Of a stretch of 64,000 nucleotides of DNA, positions 44,653 through 53,683 are shown one piece after another; positions within the stretch are counted from its first letter, which is position 1; the number at the start of each line of letters is the position of its first letter. The notes under the pieces were generated by a model. That model was not told where the DNA came from, did not search any database, and was given only the letters and a program-made list of their open reading frames with translations. The position numbers and the translations under genes were made by a program. The DNA is from Rhodovulum marinum. Lineage in GTDB: Bacteria; Pseudomonadota; Alphaproteobacteria; Rhodobacterales; Rhodobacteraceae. The stretch covers positions 34,315 to 98,314 of the forward strand of contig NZ_SLXP01000004.1 in assembly GCF_004343075.1 (NCBI RefSeq), given 5' to 3'.

Positions 44653-45591
44653 CTAGCTGTCGCCCCCCATCAGTTCGGCGGCGATGGTCTCGACGATGGG
44701 GCGGGCCTCGGACTCGACCATGCCGGGGCGCAGGCGGCGGTCGTAGAGGATTTTCAGCAGCAGCGCGTCATGCGGCGTCAGCAGGGCGAATTCCTCGTCA
44801 TCGTTGAAGATCGAGGGGCGCGCCGCGGGGCTGTCATTGGCCAGGCCCAGCCCCTGGGCCAGTTCCTCGTGGATGCAGGACTGGCGCAGCCGTTCGGGAT
44901 GTTCGCCCCGGATCACCGCGACGGCGCGCGAATAGGTGCTGGACTGGCCGCGCGAGAAGGCCAGCACCAGGCAGAAGGTCGAGCGCGGGATCGACTCGAT
45001 GGTGCGCACGGCGGTGGTGTCGATGCCGGGCACCAGGTCGCGCAGCTGCGGGCCGATGGCGCGGCGCTCGTCCTCGTTCAGGATCAGCACGTGGAAATTC
45101 GCCTGCGCGGGGTCCACCATGCGGATCGGCAGGCGCGTCAGCCCCGACAGGCGCCGGGTATAGGCCGAGATCTCGGCCCGGTCCTTGTCGCGCTGGGCCG
45201 CGGGGACGGATGCGCCGAACACCAGCCCCATGCGGATCGGCTGTTCCCAGCGGCGCAGCCGGCTTTGGGTTTCGCGCGCGACCAGCCGGCCCGAGCGCGA
45301 GACATATTCGTCGTACAGCGCGATGCGGATGAAATCTTCGACCAGCGCGCGGCGCGAGAACGGCACGTCGCGGGCATCGCCATCGGTGCGCAAAAGCCCG
45401 CGCGCGACAAGGTCGGCCTCGACCCGCGCGAAATGCCGGGCGATCGCCTCGCTTTCGGCCGAGGGCAGGGGGGCGGCCGCCTCGGGGCGCGGGGCGGGGC
45501 GGGGGCTGCTGGTCGGGGGCGCGATCTGGCACCCGGCCAACGCCCCGGCAACGAGACCCGACAAAACAAGGGCGCGCATGCGGGCGGTCAC
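44653..45591 (-). CDS. DUF2927 lipoprotein, possible metallopeptidase
   Basis: 312 residues. The lipobox is LAGC at about residues 18-21, followed by a proline-rich linker. The C-terminal half has the CIHEELAQGLGLANDSP segment, an HEExxQ motif that resembles a zinc peptidase site but lacks the second histidine of HExxH. DUF2927 proteins often lie beside TelA/XpaC genes. The GTG at 45591 is eight bases from the telA stop; the ATG at 45579 is an alternative. Confidence 0.8.
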   Translation of the reverse strand: MTARMRALVLSGLVAGALAGCQIAPPTSSPRPAPRPEAAAPLPSAESEAIARHFARVEADLVARGLLRTDGDARDVPFSRRALVEDFIRIALYDEYVSRSGRLVARETQSRLRRWEQPIRMGLVFGASVPAAQRDKDRAEISAYTRRLSGLTRLPIRMVDPAQANFHVLILNEDERRAIGPQLRDLVPGIDTTAVRTIESIPRSTFCLVLAFSRGQSSTYSRAVAVIRGEHPERLRQSCIHEELAQGLGLANDSPAARPSIFNDDEEFALLTPHDALLLKILYDRRLRPGMVESEARPIVETIAAELMGGDS

Positions 45592-45598
45592 GGGCGTG

Positions 45599-46777
45599 TC
45601 AGACCCCCGGCACGGACCCCGCGCCCTGGGCGCGGGATTTCGCGGCGGCCAGCGTGTCGCGCAGGTCGGCCTCCATCTTCTTCAGCTCTTCCTCGGCCTT
45701 GGCGCGGCGTTCCTTGCCCTCGTCGGCGATGGCCAGGCTTTCCTGGATCGTCGCGACCAGTTCGGCATTGGCCTTCTTGACCGCCTCGATGTCGAACACG
45801 CCCCGCTCCATCTCTTCGCGCACCACCTTGTTGGCGGCGCGCAGGTTCTCGGCATTGGCCGTCAGCAATTCGTTGGTCAGGTCGGACGCCTCGCGCACGG
45901 CTTCGGCGGCCTCGCGCGAGCGTTGAATCGTCACCGCCTGCGCCAGCTGGGTTTCCCACAGCGGCACGGTGTTGACCAGCGTCGAGTTGATCTTGGTGAC
46001 CAGCGACTTGTCGTTTTCCTGCACCAGCCGGATCGAGGGCAGCGACTGCATCGTGACCTGGCGCGTCAGTTTCAGGTCGTGCACGCGGCGTTCCAGGTCG
46101 TCGCGGGCGGCGCGCAGGTCGCGCAGCTCCTGCGCCTTGATGACCTGGTCGGCCTCGGGGGCGGCCTCCACCGCGGCGGCCTTGGCCGGGATGTCCTTTT
46201 CGTCCAGCTCGCGCAGCTTTTCCTCGCCCGCGGCGATGTAAAGCGCCAGTTCGTCGTAAAAGGTCAGCGTCTTTTCATACAGCTTGTCCAGCGACTTGAT
46301 GTCCTTGAGCAGGGTGTGCTCGTGGGTCAGCAGGTTGTCGGTGATCTTGTCGATCTGGCTTTGCACGTCCTCGAACCGCGCCACGAAATTGGCAAAAGGC
46401 GCGGCGCGGCCCAGCAGTTTTTCCCACCAGCTGCGTTCGCGGCGCACGTCCAGTTCCGAGACCGAGAAGCCGCGGATCGTGGTGACGATGTCGCGCAAGC
46501 TGTCGCCGGCGGGGCCCACGTCCTTGTTGCGGACGTCGGCCAGCATCGCCTGGCTGATCTCCTGCAGCTCGGCCTGGGCGGAGGAGCCGAACGAGATGAT
46601 CGAATTGGTGTCGGCCATGTCGATCTCGTCCATCCGGGTGCGGATGCCAAGCGCGACATGTTCGTCGGCGGCCGCAAGCGGGACGATCTCGCCCGCGGGT
46701 TCGGGCAGGATCACGGCGGTCAGGTGTTCCACATCCTTCAGGGCGGCCTCGGCCTTCTGGCGCACGGTATCGGACAT
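45599..46777 (-). CDS. telA: Toxic anion resistance protein TelA
   Basis: 392 residues. Long coiled-coil helices dominate (for example QLDELDEKDIPAKAAAVEA-type and LRAARDDLERRVHDLKLTRQ). The characteristic motifs are SIRLVQENDKSLVTKINSTL, VPLWETQLAQAV, and EMERGVFDIEAVKKANAELV. KlaA/TelA proteins give tellurite resistance in plasmids, but chromosomal copies pair with XpaC and are linked to membrane stress or antibiotics such as nisin. It starts five bases after xpaC. Confidence 0.92.
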   Translation of the reverse strand: MSDTVRQKAEAALKDVEHLTAVILPEPAGEIVPLAAADEHVALGIRTRMDEIDMADTNSIISFGSSAQAELQEISQAMLADVRNKDVGPAGDSLRDIVTTIRGFSVSELDVRRERSWWEKLLGRAAPFANFVARFEDVQSQIDKITDNLLTHEHTLLKDIKSLDKLYEKTLTFYDELALYIAAGEEKLRELDEKDIPAKAAAVEAAPEADQVIKAQELRDLRAARDDLERRVHDLKLTRQVTMQSLPSIRLVQENDKSLVTKINSTLVNTVPLWETQLAQAVTIQRSREAAEAVREASDLTNELLTANAENLRAANKVVREEMERGVFDIEAVKKANAELVATIQESLAIADEGKERRAKAEEELKKMEADLRDTLAAAKSRAQGAGSVPGV

Positions 46778-46782
46778 CTCGG

Positions 46783-47694
46783 TCAGTCTCCCATGTTGGA
46801 CGCGCCCGGCTCGGGGCGCACGCCTTCACGCTGCAGACGGTCGCGCAGCACTTCGATTTCGACATCCAGATCGGCGCGGTCATCCAGCAGAAGCGCGCGC
46901 GTTCTCGCGGAAAAGTTGGTTTCCAGATCCTGCAGAAGCGTCTGGTAATCGGCCCGCGCCTTGGGGTCGCGGGTGCGGGCATAATACTCGGCGAATTTCA
47001 CCGTCGCGTCACGCGCGCCCAGCAAGTAGACCACCAGGTACTTGCGCGCCGCGGTCAGGTCGCGGGGGTCTTCCTCGACGGTGCGGAACATCTCGCGCAC
47101 GGTGGCCTGGAACCGTTCGACGTGGGCCTCGAGCGGGCGGTCGCCGGCGCGCCGGATCGCGTCGGCCATGGTTTTCAGGTGCTGTTCGGCCTCGTCGACG
47201 ACACGCGCCACGCGGTCCTGCTGAAAGCTGTCGACGCCGGCCATGCCCTTGTCCTTCAGCGGGTCCAGCCCGAAGGCGAAGGAATGCAGCACGATGCCCA
47301 GAACCGCATAGATCGCCGGGCCCAGGAACCCCGCGCCGCCCCCCAGCGCCGCCAGGAAAAGCCCCGCGCCGGTCAGGGCCGAGCCGAAGATCTTGCGCGG
47401 GATCGCGGGGCGGCGGGCGATCTTGCGGTCCAGCCACGCGTCTTCGGCCTTCAGCCCCTCGCGGGTCAGCCAGGCGGCCAGGATCAGCACCCCGAAGGCC
47501 GTCAGTTCCAGCGCCATCTCGGCGGGGCCGCCGGCAAAGGCGCGCACCGCCAGCGGCATCGGCAGGAAGAACATGATGTTCGACCGGCTTGCGGCGCGGC
47601 GCGGGCGCCGCCCGTGGAACGGGTGGCGCGGCGGAATCGCGCCGCCTTCGGCCGGCGGGGCGGGGCTGAACTTGCCGCCATAGCGCTGTGCCAT
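46783..47694 (-). CDS. XpaC-family (5-bromo-4-chloroindolyl phosphate hydrolysis) protein
   Basis: 303 residues. Two hydrophobic regions at about 45-70 and 105-140 (LTGAGLFLAALGGGAGFLGP and GIVLHSFAFG) form the membrane part. The C-terminal domain is helical, ending with ARTRALLLDDRADLDVEIEV, as in the XpaC family that pairs with TelA. The enzymatic name is historical. The ATG at 47694 overlaps the stop of the 27-residue upstream peptide (ATGA), so expression is coupled to it. Confidence 0.85.
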   Translation of the reverse strand: MAQRYGGKFSPAPPAEGGAIPPRHPFHGRRPRRAASRSNIMFFLPMPLAVRAFAGGPAEMALELTAFGVLILAAWLTREGLKAEDAWLDRKIARRPAIPRKIFGSALTGAGLFLAALGGGAGFLGPAIYAVLGIVLHSFAFGLDPLKDKGMAGVDSFQQDRVARVVDEAEQHLKTMADAIRRAGDRPLEAHVERFQATVREMFRTVEEDPRDLTAARKYLVVYLLGARDATVKFAEYYARTRDPKARADYQTLLQDLETNFSARTRALLLDDRADLDVEIEVLRDRLQREGVRPEPGASNMGD

Positions 47695-47777
47695 CAATTG
47701 CCCCCCGTCGCCGCGACGTAGAAGACGAGGAACACCAACAGCATGAAGGCCAGTTTCTGCAGCCCGCTTTCGGACAT
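47694..47777 (-). CDS. 27-residue membrane microprotein preceding XpaC
   Basis: The sequence starts MSESGLQKLAFMLLVFLVFY and ends VAATGGN: a short polar N-terminus and one hydrophobic segment of about 16 residues. GGAGAGG stands before the ATG at 47777. Its stop overlaps the xpaC ATG, so it is at the head of the TelA/XpaC operon. A one-helix membrane peptide in this position could be a regulator or assembly factor, or a leader whose main role is translational coupling. Confidence 0.62.
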   Translation of the reverse strand: MSESGLQKLAFMLLVFLVFYVAATGGN

Positions 47778-47846
47778 GCGCCTCTCCGAATTCGCCTATC
47801 CCCTATACATGGGATGCGACAGCGCCGTGAAAAGCAAGCCGTATGG

Positions 47847-48656
47847 TCAATTTCGCCGTCGGGCGGGGGCTTTCCGCCGGCGTTGCGGGCGCGGTTTGGC
47901 CGGCGCCCCGCCGGTGCCGTCGCCGGCATCAAGGCCAAGCTGGTCGCGGACGACGCGCGCGCGCACCTCCTCGACCTCGCCGGGTTTCAGATCGCCCAGC
48001 CGGAACGGGCCATAGCCGACCCGGATCAGCCGGTTCACGCTCAGCCCGATCGCCTCCATCGCGCGGCGGATCTCGCGGTTCCGGCCCTCGCGCAGCCCCA
48101 CGGTCAGCCAGGCATTCGCGCCCTGCTGGCGGTCGAGCGACACCTCCATGGGCTGGAACCGCTCGCCCTCGATCGTGAGTCCCGCGCGCAGCGGGGCCAG
48201 CGTGTCGTCGCTGGGCGTGCCCTTGACCCGCACCCGGTATTTCCGCAGCCAGCCGGTCGAGGGCAGTTCCAGCCGCCGCTTGATCTCGCCGTCATTGGTC
48301 AGCAGCAAGAGCCCCTCGGAATTGAGGTCGAGCCGGCCCACCGACATCACCCGCGGCATGTCCTCGGGCAGCTTGTCGAACACCGTGTCGCGGCCCTTTT
48401 CGTCGCGGGCGCTGGTCACCAGCCCCTGCGGCTTGTGATACAGCCACAGCCGCGGCGGGTCGGGCTCGGCCAGGGGGGCGCCGTCGACCTCGATCCGGTC
48501 GCTGGGCCCCACGTTAAGCGCCGGACTGTCGATCCGGCGCCCGTTCACCGAGACGCGCCCGGCCTCGATCATCCGTTCGGCCTCGCGGCGCGAGGCGACG
48601 CCGGCCCGCGCCAGCACCTTGGCGATGCGATCGCCCTTTGGGGTATCCTGTTCCAT
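47847..48656 (-). CDS. Ribosomal large-subunit pseudouridine synthase (RluB/RsuA family)
   Basis: 269 residues. The S4 RNA-binding domain is at about 8-55 (IAKVLARAGVASRREAERMI). The catalytic domain has the LWLYHKPQGLV start and the active-site D110 in VGRLDLNSEGLLLL. The C-terminal tail (about 250-269) is highly basic (RPQRRRKAPARRRN). RluB modifies U2605 of 23S rRNA, RsuA U516 of 16S; the extra C-terminal tail favours RluB. Divergent from tadA. Confidence 0.92.
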   Translation of the reverse strand: MEQDTPKGDRIAKVLARAGVASRREAERMIEAGRVSVNGRRIDSPALNVGPSDRIEVDGAPLAEPDPPRLWLYHKPQGLVTSARDEKGRDTVFDKLPEDMPRVMSVGRLDLNSEGLLLLTNDGEIKRRLELPSTGWLRKYRVRVKGTPSDDTLAPLRAGLTIEGERFQPMEVSLDRQQGANAWLTVGLREGRNREIRRAMEAIGLSVNRLIRVGYGPFRLGDLKPGEVEEVRARVVRDQLGLDAGDGTGGAPAKPRPQRRRKAPARRRN

Positions 48657-48730
48657 GACCCCGGTTTACGCCGGATCGCGGACCGCGGAAAGCGGCTTGC
48701 GCAGGGGCGGGGGCTGGGCGATCACGGGGC

Positions 48731-49183
48731 ATGAGCCCGTTTCGCAGCCATATGGACGCCGCCCTGGCCGAGGCCCGCGCCGCCGCCGCCCGCGGCGAGG
48801 TGCCGGTGGGCGCCGTCGTCGTCTCGCCCACGGGCGAGGTGGTGGCCCGCGCCGGCAACCGCACGCGCGAGCTGTGCGATCCGACGGCCCATGCGGAACT
48901 GTTGGCGCTGCGCGCGGCCTGCGCCAAGGTCGGCTCGGAACGGCTTGTGGGATATGACCTTTACGTGACGCTGGAACCCTGCCCGATGTGCGCCTCGGCG
49001 ATTTCCCAGGCCCGCATCGCGCGGCTGTATTACGGCGCGGCGGACCCGAAATCGGGGGGCGTGGCACATGGCCCGCGCGTCTTCGACCACCCGCAAAGCC
49101 ACCACGTGCCGCAGGTCTATGACGGCATCGGCGCGGCCGAGGCGGAACGCCTGCTCAAGGCGTTCTTCGCCGCACGGCGCTAG
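48731..49183 (+). CDS. tadA: tRNA-specific adenosine deaminase TadA
   Basis: Makes inosine at position 34 of tRNA-Arg(ACG). 150 residues. The zinc site is H54-A-E56 (PTAHAELLAL) with C84 and C87 (LEPCPMCASA). GEVPVGAVVV and YYGAADPKSGG are family motifs. It is monocistronic, with a member of the second repeat family right after its stop. Confidence 0.95.
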   Translation: MSPFRSHMDAALAEARAAAARGEVPVGAVVVSPTGEVVARAGNRTRELCDPTAHAELLALRAACAKVGSERLVGYDLYVTLEPCPMCASAISQARIARLYYGAADPKSGGVAHGPRVFDHPQSHHVPQVYDGIGAAEAERLLKAFFAARR

Positions 49184-49197
49184 CGGGCCTCATCGAC

Positions 49198-49256
49198 CTT
49201 CTTCTGGCTGGAAATATCCCGGGGGGAGTCCGCAGGACGGGGGGCAGCGCCCCCCA
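49198..49256 (+). repeat. Second dispersed repeat family, copy 2
   Basis: The sequence CTTCTTCTGGCTGGAAATAT is followed by CCCGGGGGGAGTCCGCAGGACGG-type hairpins (GTCCGCAGGAC and GGGGGG-CAGCG-CCCCCC). The copy at 61402-61473 on the other strand is almost identical. It lies between convergent tadA and the UPF0173 gene. Confidence 0.8.
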
Positions 49257-49271
49257 ACCGCCGCCCGCCGC

Positions 49272-49964
49272 CTAGACCTCGACCGGCACCAGAACCTCGG
49301 GTTCCACCACCTTCACGTCGGGCAGTTCCTGCTTCAGCAGTTCTGCCGATTGCTCCAGCAGCGGGAAGGTCCGGTAATGGCAGGGAATCACCATCTTGAA
49401 ATCGAAGAAGGTCCGCGCCGCGTAGGCCGCGCGCTTCATGTCCATGGTGAAATGCCCCCCCGCGCAAAGGATGCCGATATCGGGGCCGTGCAGGTCGTTG
49501 AAGATCTCCATGTCGGCCATCACGTCGGTATCGCCCGAGACATAGATCGTGTGACCCTCGCCCGAAATCATGAACCCCGCCTCGCCGCCCGCGTAGACCG
49601 GCCCGTCCGGCCCCGAAACCGAGGAGGAATGCGTGGCGTTCACCATCGTCACCGCGACATCGCCCAACGCCACCGTGCCGCCCTTGTTGAAGCCGACGAC
49701 CTCGATTCCCTCCTTCTCCTGCCACCAGGTGACCAGGTCGTAGATCCCGACCACGGGGATCGACAGCTCGCGCGCGATGGCGATGGCATCGGCCGAATGG
49801 TCGCCATGACCATGGGTGAGCAGCACATGCGTGGCCCCCCCGATCGCCTCGGCGCGGCGGGCCTCGGGGAACATCGGGTTCCCGGTCAGCCACGGGTCCA
49901 CCAGCAGGATCTGACCCGCGATCTCGATACGAAAGCCGGAATGGCCAAGCCAGGTGATTTTCAT
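49272..49964 (-). CDS. UPF0173 MBL-fold metal-dependent hydrolase
   Basis: 230 residues. MKITWLGHSGFRIEI is the typical start. The metal motif is THGHGDHSADAIAI, followed by VSGDTDVMADM and IPCHYRTFPLL. The family is intact, but no substrate is known. It faces tadA across a repeat. The ATG has no strong ribosome site. Confidence 0.9.
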   Translation of the reverse strand: MKITWLGHSGFRIEIAGQILLVDPWLTGNPMFPEARRAEAIGGATHVLLTHGHGDHSADAIAIARELSIPVVGIYDLVTWWQEKEGIEVVGFNKGGTVALGDVAVTMVNATHSSSVSGPDGPVYAGGEAGFMISGEGHTIYVSGDTDVMADMEIFNDLHGPDIGILCAGGHFTMDMKRAAYAARTFFDFKMVIPCHYRTFPLLEQSAELLKQELPDVKVVEPEVLVPVEV

Positions 49965-50039
49965 GGAACGCTCCCTATCGCCTGCGGGCCCCGGGCCCTA
50001 GATTTTCGCCCAAGCCTAGCAGAGCCGGAGCCGTTTTCC

Positions 50040-50699
50040 ATGGACTGGATGGCGCAAGTCGACGCCTATTGCGAGCGGACCGATTTCACCCATTGGTCCG
50101 AGCCGGTGAACGCGCTGACCAACGCGGCTTTCCTGGTCGCCGCGGCGGTGATGTGGCGGCGCACCGCGGGCCTGGCGCTGGGCCGCGCGCTCTGCGTCGT
50201 GCTGGCGGCGATCGGGCTGGGCAGCTTCCTGTTCCACACCCGGGCGACGGTCTGGGCCGCGGCCGCCGACGTGCTGCCGATCCTCGGCTTCATCCTGCTC
50301 TACCTCTACGCCGCGAACCGGGCCTTCTGGGGGCTTGGGGCCTGGCCCGCGCTGGGCCTGACGGCACTGTTCTTCCCCTACGCCGCCGCCGCCGGCCGGG
50401 CCTTCGGCCAGCTTTCCTGGTTGGGCAGCTCGGCAGGCTACGCGCCCGTCGCGCTCCTGATCCTGGTCTATGCCGCCCTGCTCGCAGGCCGCGCGCCCGC
50501 CACCGCGCGGGGGCTGGCGCTGGGCGGCGGGATGCTGATCGTCTCGCTGACCTTCCGCACGTTCGACGAACCGCTTTGCCCCGCCTGGCCCATCGGCACG
50601 CATTTCCTGTGGCACCTGCTGAACGGGGCGCTGCTCGGCTGGATGATCGAGGTCTACCGCCGCCACCATGCCCGCCCGGCACCCGGCCCGGCCGCCTGA
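50040..50699 (+). CDS. Ceramidase-family (CREST) membrane protein
   Basis: 219 residues, six or seven hydrophobic segments. The alkaline-ceramidase/CREST signature is visible: GLGSFLFHTRATVWAAAADVLP with the metal-binding histidine and aspartate, and HFLWHLLNGALLGWMIEVY with two more histidines near the C-terminus; TFDEPLCPAWPIGTHF comes between. Bacterial members may cleave amide-linked lipids such as sphingolipids or ornithine lipids. The ATG follows directly on a weak ribosome site. It faces purU across a repeat. Confidence 0.85.
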   Translation: MDWMAQVDAYCERTDFTHWSEPVNALTNAAFLVAAAVMWRRTAGLALGRALCVVLAAIGLGSFLFHTRATVWAAAADVLPILGFILLYLYAANRAFWGLGAWPALGLTALFFPYAAAAGRAFGQLSWLGSSAGYAPVALLILVYAALLAGRAPATARGLALGGGMLIVSLTFRTFDEPLCPAWPIGTHFLWHLLNGALLGWMIEVYRRHHARPAPGPAA

Positions 50700-50710
50700 C
50701 CCCCGCACCG

Positions 50711-50770
50711 GTCCTTCTTCTGGCCCAAATATCCCCGCCGGAGGCACCGCGCGGCTTGCCGCGCGGCCCG
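50711..50770 (+). repeat. Second dispersed repeat family, copy 3 (variant tail)
   Basis: CCTTCTTCTGGCCCAAATAT matches the core of copies 2 and 4. It is then followed by a different hairpin, CCGCGCGGC-TTG-CCGCGCGG (50747-50766). It lies between convergent genes. Confidence 0.65.
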
Positions 50771-50829
50771 GCCCAACGCCGGACAAGCGGGGCGCATGCC
50801 CCGCGCCGGCCGGGGGCGGGAGCACCCCC

Positions 50830-51690
50830 TTACCCGGGCATGAACACCACCGTCTTGTGCCCGTTCAGCAGCACGCGGCGCTGCAGGTGCAACCGCACCG
50901 CGCGCGCCAGTACCCGGCTTTCGATGTCGCGGCCCACCGCCACGTAATCCTCGGCCGACAGCGCGTGGTTCACCCGCTCGGCCTCCTGCTCGATGATCGG
51001 GCCTTCGTCCAGGTCGGCGGTGACGTAATGCGCCGTCGCCCCGATCAGCTTGACGCCGCGCTCATGCGCCTGGTGATAGGGTTTCGCGCCCTTGAACGAC
51101 GGCAGGAACGAGTGGTGGATGTTGATCACCCGGCCCGCCAGCGCCCGGCTCAGCCCGTCCGACAGCACCTGCATGTAGCGCGCCAGCACCACCAGTTCGG
51201 CGCCCGTCTCCTCGACCAGGTCCAGCAGGCGCGCCTCCTGCTCGGCCTTGGTGTCCCTGGTGACCGGCAAGTGGTGATAGGGAATGCCGTGGGCCTCGGC
51301 GGTGGGGCGGCTGTCCTCGTGGTTGGACACGATCGCCACCACCTCGGCCTGCATCCATCCCACCCTGATCTGGTAAAGCAGGTGCAACAGCGCGTGGTCG
51401 AATTTCGACACCATCAGGATGATCTTGGGCCGCCGGTCCGCATCGACCACCTCGGCCTGCATGCCATAGCCCGCGAAGACCGGGGCCAGCCGGGTCTGCA
51501 GCGCCTCGGCCTGGGCGGGGGCCTCGGTGTCGAAGGCGATGCGCATGAAGAAGCGGTTGCTTTCGGGGTCGCGGAACTGGTCGCTGTCCTGGATATTGCC
51601 GCCCAGCGCGGTGACGGCATTGGCGACGGCGGCGACGATCCCGCGCTGGTCGTCGCAGGTCAGGGTCAGGATGAAGTGCGTGGCGGGCAT
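50830..51690 (-). CDS. purU: Formyltetrahydrofolate deformylase
   Basis: Splits 10-formyl-THF to THF and formate, balancing the folate pool with fhs. 286 residues. The N-terminal ACT domain (about 5-80: ILTLTCDDQRGIVAAVAN) regulates it; the formyl-transferase domain follows. The catalytic trio is N190, H192 (VINIHHSFLPSF) and D228 (ADLDEGPI). The ATG at 51690 is chosen by family length. The opposing gatC starts 183 bases away. Confidence 0.96.
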   Translation of the reverse strand: MPATHFILTLTCDDQRGIVAAVANAVTALGGNIQDSDQFRDPESNRFFMRIAFDTEAPAQAEALQTRLAPVFAGYGMQAEVVDADRRPKIILMVSKFDHALLHLLYQIRVGWMQAEVVAIVSNHEDSRPTAEAHGIPYHHLPVTRDTKAEQEARLLDLVEETGAELVVLARYMQVLSDGLSRALAGRVINIHHSFLPSFKGAKPYHQAHERGVKLIGATAHYVTADLDEGPIIEQEAERVNHALSAEDYVAVGRDIESRVLARAVRLHLQRRVLLNGHKTVVFMPG

Positions 51691-51873
51691 GGCGACTGTC
51701 TCTTCGGCAGGGGAATGGGGCGCCCGGGGACCGGGCGGCCCCGGTGTGAGAGACCGCCGCCCCGACTTCAAGCGCATTTTCCCCTTTCCGCGCCTGCGGG
51801 AGGCACCCTTGCAGCGCGCGCATCCCGGGGCTAAACGCGGGGGCGAGATTTCCCAAGCAGGAGAGCCGGCCCC

Positions 51874-52161
51874 ATGTCCATCGACATCGATACCGCGCGG
51901 CGGGTGGCGCATCTGGCCCGGATCGCCGTCGACGAAGCCGATCTGCCAGCCCTTGCGCAGCAGCTGTCGGGCATCCTGACCTTCATGGAACAGTTGAACG
52001 AGGTCGATGTCGAAGGCGTCGAGCCGATGACGTCGGTCACGCCGATGCGGCTGAAGCGGCGCGAGGATGTCGTCACCGATGGCGGCATGGCCGAAAAGAT
52101 CCTGTCGAACGCGCCCGATGCCCGCGAGGGGTTCTTCGCGGTGCCAAAGGTGGTGGAGTGA
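51874..52161 (+). CDS. gatC: Asp/Glu-tRNA amidotransferase subunit C
   Basis: 95 residues. [20 protein letters not shown], then the central [20 protein letters not shown] and EPMTSV. GatC stabilises the GatA/GatB complex that converts mischarged Glu-tRNA(Gln) and Asp-tRNA(Asn). gatA follows four bases later; gatB is not in the window. Confidence 0.95.
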   Translation: MSIDIDTARRVAHLARIAVDEADLPALAQQLSGILTFMEQLNEVDVEGVEPMTSVTPMRLKRREDVVTDGGMAEKILSNAPDAREGFFAVPKVVE

Positions 52162-52165
52162 TCCG

Positions 52166-53647
52166 ATGAGCGATCTGACCAAGCTGACGCTGGCCGGGGC
52201 CCGCGACGCGCTGCGGGCGGGCGAGACGACGTCCGTCGCGCTGACCGAGGCCTGCCTGTCCGAGATCGAGGGCGCGGGGGCGCTGAACGCCTTCGTCCAC
52301 CGGACGCCGGAACTCGCGCTGGAGCAGGCCAAGGCCGCCGATGCCCGCATCGCCGCGGGCGACGCGCCGGCGATGTGCGGCCTGCCGCTGGGCATCAAGG
52401 ACCTGTTCTGCACGCGCGGCGTGGCCAGCCAGGCGGCGTCCCATATCCTGAACGGCTTTCGGCCCGAATACGAATCCACCGTCACCCAGAACCTGTGGGA
52501 TGCGGGCGCGGTGATGCTGGGCAAGCTGAACATGGACGAGTTCGCGATGGGCTCGTCCAACGAGACCAGCGTCTATGGCAACGCGGTGAACCCCTGGAAG
52601 GTGGACGACCGCGCGCTGACGCCGGGGGGGTCCTCGGGGGGCTCGGCGGCGGCGGTGGCCGCCGATCTGTGCCTGGCCGCCACGGGCACCGATACCGGCG
52701 GTTCGATCCGGCAACCGGCGGCGTTTACCGGCATCGTCGGCCTGAAACCCACCTATGGCCGCTGTTCGCGCTGGGGGGTGGTGGCCTTTGCTTCGTCGCT
52801 GGACCAGGCCGGGCCGATGACCAAGACGGTGCAGGACGCCGCGATCATGCTGGGCGCGATGGCGGGCCACGATCCGAAGGATTCGACCAGCGCCGAATTG
52901 CCCGTGCCGGATTTCGAGGCGGCGCTGAGTGGCGATATCCGCGGCAAGACCATCGGCATTCCGCGGGAGTACCGCATGGAGGGCATGCCCGCCGAGATCG
53001 AGAAGCTTTGGCACCAGGGCGCCGAGATGCTGCGCGATGCGGGGGCGAAGATCGTCGATATCAGCCTGCCGCACACCAAATACGCGCTGCCCGCCTATTA
53101 CGTGATCGCGCCCGCCGAGGCGTCCAGTAACCTCGCGCGCTATGACGGGGTGCGCTATGGCCACCGCGCCAAGCTGGGCCAGGGCGACGGCATCGTCGAG
53201 ATGTACGAAAAGACCCGCGCCGAGGGGTTCGGCCCCGAGGTGCAGCGCCGGGTGATGATCGGCACCTACGTGTTGTCCGCGGGGTTCTACGACGCCTATT
53301 ACAACCGCGCCCGCAAGGTTCGCGCCCTGATCAAGCGCGATTTCGACGAGGTCTTCGCGGCGGGCGTCGACGCGATCCTGACGCCCGCGACGCCCTCGGC
53401 CGCGTTCGGGCTGGGCGAGATGCAGGATGCCGACCCGGTGCAGATGTACCTGAACGACGTGTTCACGGTGACGGTGAACCTGGCCGGGCTGCCGGGGATT
53501 TCCGTCCCGGCGGGTCTGGACGGGCAGGGGCTGCCGCTTGGCCTGCAGCTGATCGGCCGGCCCTGGGAGGAAGGCGATCTGCTGAATACCGCACAAGTCC
53601 TTGAGCGCGCGGCGGGCTTTGTTTCCAAGCCGGCCAAATGGTGGTAA
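52166..53647 (+). CDS. gatA: Asp/Glu-tRNA amidotransferase subunit A
   Basis: 493 residues, amidase-signature enzyme that frees ammonia from glutamine. The catalytic triad Lys-cisSer-Ser is at K78 (PLGIKDLF), S156 (GGSSGGS) and S180 (TGGSIRQPA). The [11 protein letters not shown] and [13 protein letters not shown] blocks are typical of GatA. The start at 52166 follows GGAGTGATCCG. It is coupled to gatC, and a short lipoprotein gene follows. Confidence 0.97.
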   Translation: MSDLTKLTLAGARDALRAGETTSVALTEACLSEIEGAGALNAFVHRTPELALEQAKAADARIAAGDAPAMCGLPLGIKDLFCTRGVASQAASHILNGFRPEYESTVTQNLWDAGAVMLGKLNMDEFAMGSSNETSVYGNAVNPWKVDDRALTPGGSSGGSAAAVAADLCLAATGTDTGGSIRQPAAFTGIVGLKPTYGRCSRWGVVAFASSLDQAGPMTKTVQDAAIMLGAMAGHDPKDSTSAELPVPDFEAALSGDIRGKTIGIPREYRMEGMPAEIEKLWHQGAEMLRDAGAKIVDISLPHTKYALPAYYVIAPAEASSNLARYDGVRYGHRAKLGQGDGIVEMYEKTRAEGFGPEVQRRVMIGTYVLSAGFYDAYYNRARKVRALIKRDFDEVFAAGVDAILTPATPSAAFGLGEMQDADPVQMYLNDVFTVTVNLAGLPGISVPAGLDGQGLPLGLQLIGRPWEEGDLLNTAQVLERAAGFVSKPAKWW

Positions 53648-53683
53648 GACCCGCGACCGGACAACAAGAGCAGGGTGGACGCG

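Noticed and set aside
45599..47694. Plasmid-borne tellurite resistance island
   Set aside because: No mobility genes or change in composition. TelA and XpaC are common chromosomal genes in this group.
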